Assembly: GCA_011321985.1 (NCBI GenBank)
Contig: DROB01000297.1
Coordinates: forward strand, 1 to 12,983
Reading direction: 5' to 3'
From: Gammaproteobacteria bacterium
GTDB taxonomy: Bacteria > Pseudomonadota > Gammaproteobacteria > SZUA-229
DNA length: 12,983 bases
This document shows positions 6,988-12,983 of the stretch, piece by piece. Positions within the stretch are counted from its first letter, which is position 1, and each line of letters starts with the position of its first letter. The notes beneath the pieces are model-generated. The model saw nothing but the letters and a program-made list of their open reading frames with translations, ran no database searches and was not told the origin of the DNA. The translations under genes were made by a program, and so were the position numbers.

Positions 6988-8880
6988 TCAAGCTTTGCTA
7001 TAAAGCTCACTGCCTTTCTTTTTAAATTCCTCAGCCTTTTCCTGCATGCCCTTATCCAGTGCTATCTCGATATCACCGATACCTTCTTTAGCGGCGTATT
7101 CCCTCACATCCTGCGATATTTTCATGCTACAGAATTTAGGACCACACATCGAACAGAAATGCGCCACTTTATGTGCATCTTTTGGCATGGTCTCATCATG
7201 GTATTCACGAGCACGTTCGGGGTCTAATGCCAGGCGGAACTGGTCTTCCCACCTGAATTCAAAACGTGCTTTTGACATCGCATTGTCGCGTATCTGAGCA
7301 CCGGGGTGACCTTTGGCGAGGTCGGCAGCATGAGCAGAGATCTTATAGGTGATGATACCAACACGGACATCTTCTTTATTAGGCAAACCCAGATGCTCTT
7401 TCGGGGTGACATAACACAGCATCGCACAACCATACCAGCCAATCTGTGCAGCACCGATACCCGAGGTTATGTGGTCATAACCCGGGGCTATATCCGTGGT
7501 GAGTGGACCCAAGGTGTAGAACGGTGCTTCAAAACAATCCTCCAGCTCTTTATCCATGTTTTCCTTGATCATCTGCATCGGTACATGTCCGGGACCTTCG
7601 ATCATCACCTGTACATCATGCTGCCAGGCTATTTTCGTCAGTTCTCCCAGTGTTTCCAGCTCACCGAATTGTGCTTCATCGTTGGCATCGGCCAGTGAAC
7701 CCGGTCGCAACCCGTCGCCTAACGAGAACGACACATCGTAGGCTTTCATGATCTCACAGATATCTTCAAAATGCGTGTACAGGAAACTTTCTTCATGATG
7801 TGCAAGACACCACTTAGCCATGATAGAACCGCCACGAGAAACGATACCCGTCACACGTTTCGCGGTCATCGGTACATATTTGAGGCGCAGACCGGCATGG
7901 ATGGTGAAGTAATCCACACCCTGCTCGGCCTGTTCGATCAATGTGTCTTTAAAAATTTCCCAGGTCAGGTCTTCGGCGACACCGCCCACTTTCTCCAGTG
8001 CCTGGTAGATAGGCACCGTACCGATAGGTACCGGTGAATTACGTAAGATCCACTCCCGGGTCTCATGAATATTTTTGCCCGTGGACAAATCCATAATGGT
8101 ATCCGAGCCCCAGCGGATACCCCACACCATCTTTTCGACTTCTTCAGTGATGCTCGAAGTCACCGCCGAATTACCCAGGTTACCGTTTATCTTCACCAGG
8201 AAGTTACGACCGATGATCATCGGTTCGAGCTCAGGGTGATTGATATTGGCCGGGATGATGGCACGACCACTGGCGACTTCATCACGGACGAACTCAGCCG
8301 TTATCTCATCAGGTAAGTGCGCCCCAAAAGACTGACCTGGATGTTGCACCAGTACTTTTGCGTATTCTGGATCCTTACGTAACGCCTGTAATTTCATGCT
8401 CTCCCGGATAGCGATATATTCCATCTCAGGCGTGATTATGCCCTGCTTCGCATAATGCATCTGTGAGACATTCCTGCCCGCCTTGGCCCGACGAGGTGTA
8501 CGGATGTGCTCGAAACGAAGATCAGCCAGCTCAGGGTCACTTTGCCGTTGCTGTCCAAAATCAGAGCTTGGGCCATCCAGGTTTTCGCTATCACCTCGTT
8601 CCTCGATCCAGCCACTACGCACATCATCCAGCCCCTTTAACAGGTCGATCTGTATATCGGGGTCGGTATATGGCCCTGAAGTATCATATACCGGTATCGG
8701 TGGATTTTTTTCTGCACCAAAACTGGAAGCCGTATCTTCAAGGTGGATCTCTCGCATCGGTACCTGGATATCCGGGCGTGAACCTTCGACATAAACCTTG
8801 TTTGAACCATCGAGTGGTCTGGTGGAATCGGCCGACAGCCGGGCTGCACGATCAAGGAATTCTTGTGGTATTGCACTCAT
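6988..8880 (-). CDS. thiC: Phosphomethylpyrimidine synthase ThiC
   Basis: ThiC is the radical-SAM enzyme that converts 5-aminoimidazole ribotide to 4-amino-5-hydroxymethyl-2-methylpyrimidine phosphate, the pyrimidine half of thiamine. From ATG 8880 the protein has 630 residues, the usual bacterial length. The N-terminal domain has VPMREI and IPVYDTSGPYTDPDI. The barrel contains HAGLRLKYVP, FSLGDGLRPGS, MIEGPGHVPMQMI and GPLTTDIAPGYDHI. The C-terminal CSMCGPKFC (Cys576, Cys579, Cys584) is the CX2CX4C [4Fe-4S] motif peculiar to ThiC. An in-frame ATG at 8952 would add 24 residues (PLYELIIGYHYRL...) unlike any ThiC N-terminus, so MSAIPQEFLDR at 8880 is preferred, although only a weak GGA precedes it. 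No other thiamine gene lies nearby. Divergent from the PIMT-like gene. Confidence 0.98.
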   Translation of the reverse strand: MSAIPQEFLDRAARLSADSTRPLDGSNKVYVEGSRPDIQVPMREIHLEDTASSFGAEKNPPIPVYDTSGPYTDPDIQIDLLKGLDDVRSGWIEERGDSENLDGPSSDFGQQRQSDPELADLRFEHIRTPRRAKAGRNVSQMHYAKQGIITPEMEYIAIRESMKLQALRKDPEYAKVLVQHPGQSFGAHLPDEITAEFVRDEVASGRAIIPANINHPELEPMIIGRNFLVKINGNLGNSAVTSSITEEVEKMVWGIRWGSDTIMDLSTGKNIHETREWILRNSPVPIGTVPIYQALEKVGGVAEDLTWEIFKDTLIEQAEQGVDYFTIHAGLRLKYVPMTAKRVTGIVSRGGSIMAKWCLAHHEESFLYTHFEDICEIMKAYDVSFSLGDGLRPGSLADANDEAQFGELETLGELTKIAWQHDVQVMIEGPGHVPMQMIKENMDKELEDCFEAPFYTLGPLTTDIAPGYDHITSGIGAAQIGWYGCAMLCYVTPKEHLGLPNKEDVRVGIITYKISAHAADLAKGHPGAQIRDNAMSKARFEFRWEDQFRLALDPERAREYHDETMPKDAHKVAHFCSMCGPKFCSMKISQDVREYAAKEGIGDIEIALDKGMQEKAEEFKKKGSELYSKA

Positions 8881-8931
8881 AAAATTGATCCAGAGATTAA
8901 CGTAAATGGACAACCTGTAATGATACCCGAT

Positions 8932-8943
8932 TATGAGCTCATA
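8932..8943. repeat. 12-bp perfect palindrome in thiC leader
   Basis: TATGAGCTCATA reads the same on both strands. It lies 52 bp upstream of the thiC start and overlaps a plus-strand TATAAT (8942-8947). It could be an operator or chance; no second copy was seen. Confidence 0.4.
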
Positions 8944-9010
8944 TAATGGCATAACATCAACCGTATCCCCTGTTTTGGCTAATTAATTAATAGAGCGGCC
9001 CTTAACCCCA

Positions 9011-9039
9011 TTAACATTATGGATTTATACCGATAAATT
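9011..9039 (+). promoter_or_regulatory. Candidate promoter for the PIMT-tolC cluster
   Basis: TTAACA (9011-9016, five of six -35 consensus bases) is followed after 17 bp by TAAATT (9034-9039, four of six -10 bases). The transcript would start near 9046 and carry the 9051-9077 hairpin in its leader. An alternative -10, TATAAT at 8942-8947, has no good -35. Consensus match only. Confidence 0.35.
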
Positions 9040-9050
9040 AGCCTGCAAAC

Positions 9051-9077
9051 CTACCCTGCACCTCGCTCTCAGGGTAG
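9051..9077. repeat. Perfect 8-bp stem-loop between thiC and the PIMT-like gene
   Basis: CTACCCTG (9051-9058) pairs exactly with CAGGGTAG (9070-9077) around an 11-base loop. No T-run follows on either strand, so it is not an ordinary intrinsic terminator. It would lie in the 5' leader of the PIMT-like transcript, or near the thiC start region on the other strand. The minus-strand loop contains CTGAGAG, which looks like the start of a THI box, but the rest of a TPP riboswitch is absent. Confidence 0.55.
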
Positions 9078-9121
9078 AATGCGTTTCTTCCAGCAATTAA
9101 TCAGAGAATGAAGGCAGCGGT

Positions 9122-9784
9122 ATGGACTTCGAAAAAGCACGATACAATATGGTTGAACAGCAGGTACGCCCCTGGGATGTACTCAATCCACGTGTTCTGG
9201 ATGTTATCAGCGAAATCCCGCGTGAAGCGTTTACGCCGAATGAATACAAAAATCTGGCTTATGTCGACACCCGTATTCCACTGGGAACCTTCGAAGACAC
9301 CCCCTGCGCCATGGCCAACCCGAATATCGATGGCCGTATCCTGCAGGAACTGGATATCCAGGATGATGACCTGATACTGGAAATCGGTACCGGCAGCGGT
9401 TACCTCACAGCCTGTATGGCAAAACTGGGCCGTCACGTCGATACCGTCGATATCAATGAAGACCTTACCGCCATGGCGGAAAAAAATCTGCATGCATTAC
9501 ACATCGATAACGTCAATCTGAGCACGGGCGATGCCAGCAGGTCCTGGAATCAAAAACGGAATTATGACGTGATCGCAATCACGGCTGCAATGCAATCTAT
9601 TCCGGATAGTTATAAAAAGCTGCTCAAGATCGGTGGCAGGATGTTCATCGTTACCGGTGAAGCCCCTGCGATGACAGCTTATCGCGTAACCCGGACAGAT
9701 AAAAACAAATGGTCAACAGAAGAACTGTTTGAAACTTCCATCGAACCGATGATCCAGCCAGTCAAACAAAAATTTACCTTCTAG
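9122..9784 (+). CDS. PIMT-like SAM-dependent methyltransferase (protein-L-isoaspartate O-methyltransferase family)
   Basis: The protein has 220 residues. The N-terminus MDFEKARYNMVEQQVRPWDV followed by PREAFTP is the signature of the PIMT-like subfamily often found next to tolC. SAM motif I is LEIGTGSGYLTA (86-97), the acidic end of beta-2 is VDTVDIN (106-112), and post-motif regions are YDVIAITAA and LLKIGGRMFIVTGE. Genuine PIMT enzymes carry a T-I-S-Q-P segment whose Ser contacts the isoaspartyl substrate; here the matching stretch is PCAMANPNI (61-69), with no Ser. Its substrate is therefore probably different, and isoaspartyl repair is not a safe call. The ATG at 9122 has AAGG eight bases upstream. 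It heads the plus-strand envelope cluster, divergent from thiC, 184 bp before tolC. Confidence 0.93.
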   Translation: MDFEKARYNMVEQQVRPWDVLNPRVLDVISEIPREAFTPNEYKNLAYVDTRIPLGTFEDTPCAMANPNIDGRILQELDIQDDDLILEIGTGSGYLTACMAKLGRHVDTVDINEDLTAMAEKNLHALHIDNVNLSTGDASRSWNQKRNYDVIAITAAMQSIPDSYKKLLKIGGRMFIVTGEAPAMTAYRVTRTDKNKWSTEELFETSIEPMIQPVKQKFTF

Positions 9785-9968
9785 AGGTTCCCTTTGCCAT
9801 GCGTGAGCTTAATGCGCAGCGATTAACCCCCATATTGAGACACACCGACTCGAACAGGGAAGAACGGACCAGGGCTGTTGATGATCAGATGCCGACTTAT
9901 CGAACTCACAATTCGGTCCTGATGTGGACCAGATAGACAGACTACCATAGCCAATGCGACGGAAAAAA

Positions 9969-11324
9969 ATGAAAAAACTCTCACAGAATATTATCAGTTT
10001 ATTCCTCATCTTCAATGCCACACCTTCATCAGCACTCGATTTAAACGAAGCACTCGAACTCGCACAAAAATACGATACCACGTACCAGGCCGCATATTCC
10101 CGCTATCTTGCTGCCATCGAAACTGCATCACAGACCACATCAGCAATATTGCCAAAAGTGGACTTCAATGCCTTCATACAGGAAGGCCGAACCGAGATAG
10201 ACAGCAAAGGCAGACCGGCTTTCAATACTGATAACAACAATAATGGCTACTCGATCAACCTGAATCAGGTTATTTTTGACAAATCAATATTTGATGACCT
10301 GGACCGTGGTGATGCTATCGAAGCCAAGGCCCTGGCTGATCTGGAAGCGGCCAAACAGGAGACCATCGTCCGTGTCGCTAAAGCCTATTTCGATGTATTA
10401 ATCGCCATTGATACATTAGAGACTGCCAGCGCAGAAAAAAAAGCCATCGGCAAACAACTGGAGCAGAGTAAAGAACGTTTTAATGTGGGGCTATCCGCTA
10501 TCACCGATGTCAAGGAACAGCAGGCAAGCTACGATATATCAGTAGCTGATGAGATCATCGCTATCAATAACCTGTCTAATAGCCGGGAAGCACTGCGCGT
10601 CATCATCAATACCTACCCGGAAAAACTGGAAGTCGCTCGTGAAGACCTTCCTCTGGTCGTTCCCGAACCCATGGATATCGATGCCTGGCAAGAGAAGGCT
10701 TTACAGAACAACTTTGCACTGCTATCGAGCAGATATTCTGTCGATGCTGCACAGAGTGCCTATGACGGCAGCAAAGGGGGGCATTACCCGAAATTAAGCC
10801 TCAATGCATCCTATGGTATCGTCAATTCTGATCAACGTGATACTAATTTTGGTGTTCCTATTCCTGAGAGCACGAGTACCGATGCCAAAGTCATCCTGTC
10901 ACTGGATGTTCCGATATACAGCGGTGGTTTCACCAGCTCTACCGTACGCCAGAAATCGTCCGAACTCAGCCAGTCCAGGGCCTTACATGAACAGGAGAAG
11001 AGGCAGACTGTGGCATTAGCCCGAAGCTCATACCTGACACTGGAAGCAGATATCGCCACTGTCAGAGCAAGGAAACAGGCAGTCATCTCGACCCAGACAT
11101 CACTGGACGCGACACTTGCAGGTTATGATGCGGGTACACGCACCAGTGTCGATGTCCTATTATCACAACGTCTGTTATACAGCAGCCAACGTGATTATTC
11201 GGTAGCGCGCTATGCCTATATCACCGATAGCCTTGAGCTAAAACGCGTTGCCGGCATATTGAGCGCGAACGATGTCAAAAAGATCAATGAATGGCTCGTC
11301 CCTAAAGACGTAAAAAAACCTTGA
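9969..11324 (+). CDS. tolC: TolC-family outer-membrane efflux/secretion channel
   Basis: TolC-type trimers form the outer-membrane duct for tripartite efflux pumps and type I secretion. From ATG 9969 the protein has 451 residues, close to the family norm. Residues 1-22 are a signal peptide (MKKLSQNIISLFLIF..., cleavage likely after PSSA). The mature start LDLNEALELAQKYDTTYQAA is the classic TolC opening helix. The two-fold internal repeat is visible: long coiled-coil helices (about 95-205 and 310-420) alternate with the strand segments GYSINLNQVIFD and KVILSLDVPIYSGG. The preferred start has GACGGA six bases upstream; an ATG at 9954 would add MRRKK. The gene lies between the PIMT-like gene and the lipid A acyltransferase; a partner pump is not in the window, so the exporter it serves is unknown. 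It may share a transcript with its neighbours. Confidence 0.95.
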   Translation: MKKLSQNIISLFLIFNATPSSALDLNEALELAQKYDTTYQAAYSRYLAAIETASQTTSAILPKVDFNAFIQEGRTEIDSKGRPAFNTDNNNNGYSINLNQVIFDKSIFDDLDRGDAIEAKALADLEAAKQETIVRVAKAYFDVLIAIDTLETASAEKKAIGKQLEQSKERFNVGLSAITDVKEQQASYDISVADEIIAINNLSNSREALRVIINTYPEKLEVAREDLPLVVPEPMDIDAWQEKALQNNFALLSSRYSVDAAQSAYDGSKGGHYPKLSLNASYGIVNSDQRDTNFGVPIPESTSTDAKVILSLDVPIYSGGFTSSTVRQKSSELSQSRALHEQEKRQTVALARSSYLTLEADIATVRARKQAVISTQTSLDATLAGYDAGTRTSVDVLLSQRLLYSSQRDYSVARYAYITDSLELKRVAGILSANDVKKINEWLVPKDVKKP

Positions 11325-11378
11325 CCCAGGAGCCAGAAGAACGAGTCACGCAACAAAATAGCCCTGTCAATAAAAAAG

Positions 11379-12317
11379 GTGAAACAAAAAATCAAGTCAC
11401 TGCAATACACATCGTACCTGGCACCAAGGCACTGGCCATTATGGTTTGCGATCGGAGTATTGCGATTATCTGTTCTTCTACCCACGACAGTGATTCAGCA
11501 TATCGGCTCAGCATTAGGCCTGTTGATCTACAGGTTGATGCCTTCCAGAAGACGCACAGCCCGTATTAATATAAAACAGGCTTATCCGGACTACACCAAA
11601 AATGAAATCGACACGCTCAATAAGGCAGCATTTAAAAGCCTGGGGATATCTATCTTCGAAATGGGTGAAGCATGGTTCGAAAAATCCAGTGCGTTAAAGA
11701 AAAGATGTCAGATCGAAGGTAAAGAGCATCTCGACCTGGCGATAGCGAAGAACAGACCTGTCATATTATTAACCGGTCATTTCACTACCCTGGAGATAGG
11801 TTCACGCCTTATCGGCTTTTATTGCAAAAAATACAACGGCGTTTATAAAAAATCACACGACCCGCTTTTTAATGCCATCATGGTACGCCACCGCTCGACT
11901 TTTGGTGATGCCCTGATCGAGAACAAAGATGTTCGCAATATAATAAGAGGACTCAAAAACGGCCATGCCACATGGTTTGCACCTGACCAGGATTTCAAAC
12001 GGCAGGATATCGTATTCACCCCTTTTCTCGGTGGTATTGCATCAACGCTCACCGCTACCGCCAAGCTGGCAAGAATCACCGGGGCATCTGTCATCCCGTT
12101 TTACCCGGTCCGGTTAAGTAACGGTAAAGGCTTCAAACTCATCGTATTGCCCGCACTGGATAACTTTCCCTCACAGGATATCGAAGCAGACAGTACCCGC
12201 GTGAACAAGACCATAGAAGAGATGGTTTATAAACACCCCGAACAATACCTCTGGTCTCACCAACGCTTTAAAACGCAACCCGGAGGGCGTAGCAGCCTCT
12301 ACGCAGCATCGGAGTAA
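11379..12317 (+). CDS. lpxL: Lipid A biosynthesis acyltransferase, LpxL/HtrB type
   Basis: An inner-membrane enzyme of the LpxL/LpxM family that adds a secondary acyl chain to Kdo-lipid A precursor. It has 312 residues, the usual length. Residues 15-55 contain the hydrophobic anchor (LWFAIGVLRLSVLLP...), followed by RRRTARINIKQAYPD, which is typical of the family. The catalytic H-x4-E box is GHFTTLE (His134, Glu139). WFAPDQD (199-205), a Thr/Ala-rich helix and the C-terminal EQYLWSHQRFK (288-298) are all family marks. LpxL, LpxM and LpxP cannot be told apart reliably by eye; LpxL is chosen because it sits just before waaA. The start is GTG at 11379 with only a weak purine-rich site before it. 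Its TAA overlaps the waaA ATG by one base (TAATG), implying coupled translation. Confidence 0.9.
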   Translation: MKQKIKSLQYTSYLAPRHWPLWFAIGVLRLSVLLPTTVIQHIGSALGLLIYRLMPSRRRTARINIKQAYPDYTKNEIDTLNKAAFKSLGISIFEMGEAWFEKSSALKKRCQIEGKEHLDLAIAKNRPVILLTGHFTTLEIGSRLIGFYCKKYNGVYKKSHDPLFNAIMVRHRSTFGDALIENKDVRNIIRGLKNGHATWFAPDQDFKRQDIVFTPFLGGIASTLTATAKLARITGASVIPFYPVRLSNGKGFKLIVLPALDNFPSQDIEADSTRVNKTIEEMVYKHPEQYLWSHQRFKTQPGGRSSLYAASE

Positions 12318-12983
12318 TGTTACTTTATCGTCTACTCACTATCGTGCTGTCCCCCCTCATCCTCGGTCACATACTGTACCTGTCCATCAAAAACAAACAG
12401 GGGCGATATTTCTGGCAGCGACTCGGTTTTAGATGTTCACACTTACCCACGGATAGTTTATGGTTTCACTGCGCTTCTGTCGGTGAAGTAAACACGCTTC
12501 TCCCGCTTCTAAACAATATCCACATGCAGGATGAGCAACTAAGATTTATCATCACTACCAATACCGTTACTGGTGGCAAGATCGTCGAACAACAAGGCCT
12601 GGATTACCTCTATCATCACTACCTGCCTTTCGACTGGGTTCATGGTATCAATCGATTTCTTTCTACCATCAGGCCCCGGAGTCTTTACATTATGGAGACC
12701 GAGATATGGCCTAATCTTTTCGATTTATGTGCAGACAACCACATACCTCTCTACCTGATCAATGCACGCTTATCGAGCAAAACCACCTCTGCCAGCTCAT
12801 GGATAAAATCATTACTCAGTTCCAGTCTGTCAAACGTCAGAACCATCTATACCCGCTCAGAAAATGATACAGATGCTTATATATTATTAGGAGCCGATAA
12901 AGAGAAAATAGAGACCACGGGAAACCTGAAGCTGACGACTATCCTGGAAGATGAGCACACGATCAAAAATGATAATGTAACCA
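12317..12983 (+). CDS. waaA: 3-deoxy-D-manno-octulosonic acid (Kdo) transferase, 3' end missing
   Basis: WaaA transfers Kdo from CMP-Kdo to the lipid A precursor on the cytoplasmic face of the inner membrane. The ATG at 12317 shares its A with the stop of the acyltransferase gene. The frame stays open to the window end, giving 222 residues of an enzyme usually a little over 400, so the CMP-Kdo-binding C-terminal domain is outside. Visible marks are the N-terminal membrane anchor (residues 1-23), WFHCASVGEVNTLLPL (catalytic Glu57), TTNTVTGGKI, YLPFDW, the strongly conserved IMETEIWPNLF, LINARLSSK, and TGNLKLT near the edge. Gene order with the acyltransferase fits a Kdo-lipid A assembly unit. 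How many Kdo residues it adds cannot be read from this half. Confidence 0.96.
   Translation, partial: MLLYRLLTIVLSPLILGHILYLSIKNKQGRYFWQRLGFRCSHLPTDSLWFHCASVGEVNTLLPLLNNIHMQDEQLRFIITTNTVTGGKIVEQQGLDYLYHHYLPFDWVHGINRFLSTIRPRSLYIMETEIWPNLFDLCADNHIPLYLINARLSSKTTSASSWIKSLLSSSLSNVRTIYTRSENDTDAYILLGADKEKIETTGNLKLTTILEDEHTIKNDNVT

Noticed and set aside
8881..8952. 24-residue N-terminal extension of ThiC from the ATG at 8952
   Set aside because: The extension does not resemble ThiC N-termini; the family start fits ATG 8880.
9051..9077. Possible TPP riboswitch of thiC, suggested by CTGAGAG on the minus strand
   Set aside because: The second conserved arm of the aptamer is absent; the bases are explained by an 8-bp hairpin.
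11321..11569. Plus-strand frame overlapping the start of the acyltransferase
   Set aside because: TTG start, overlaps a well-supported gene in another frame, no motif.

Overview
The window reads as ordinary chromosome of a moderate-GC gammaproteobacterium. It has a complete Gram-negative envelope set (TolC-type outer-membrane channel, LpxL-type lipid A acyltransferase, WaaA Kdo transferase). The order thiC, divergent PIMT-like methyltransferase, tolC, acyltransferase, waaA resembles the thiC/tolC/waaA neighbourhood I recall from gammaproteobacteria such as Pseudomonas. I see no insertion sequence, phage gene, CRISPR array, tRNA or rRNA. Genus cannot be fixed from this stretch.

Left part (1-2361): the 3' end of a small membrane protein with a SHOCT-like tail, then a compact regulatory module. 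An HxlR-family repressor gene and a 109-residue gene overlap by ATGA on the minus strand. A short intergenic region with two copies of an inverted repeat (consensus AGTTGCA-3 nt-TGCAACT) separates them from a divergent alpha/beta hydrolase. The repeats overlap the likely hxlR promoter, so the repressor probably controls itself and the hydrolase.

Middle part (2362-6660), all on the minus strand: a two-gene unit in which a large protein with a C-terminal cysteine-dioxygenase-like cupin is followed 12 bp later by a spermidine-synthase-like (PABS fold) protein that lacks the usual catalytic motif. About 440 bp further on is an orphan GAF-HisKA-HATPase-receiver hybrid histidine kinase. The cupin gene is the least familiar object in the window: its C-terminus keeps the iron ligands and the substrate-binding Arg/Tyr pattern of thiol dioxygenases, but it carries about 270 extra N-terminal residues.

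Right part (6988-12983): thiC (minus strand, thiamine pyrimidine synthesis) is followed, just past its stop, by an 85-bp element bounded by 18-bp inverted repeats. Across a 241-bp divergent promoter region lies a plus-strand envelope cluster: PIMT-like methyltransferase, tolC, lpxL-type acyltransferase and waaA. The last two overlap by one base, and waaA runs off the window end. I found no TPP riboswitch in the thiC leader.

No clearly new multi-gene system stands out. The best candidates for something undescribed are the cupin fusion with its PABS-like partner, and the HxlR / 109-aa / hydrolase module with its paired operators.
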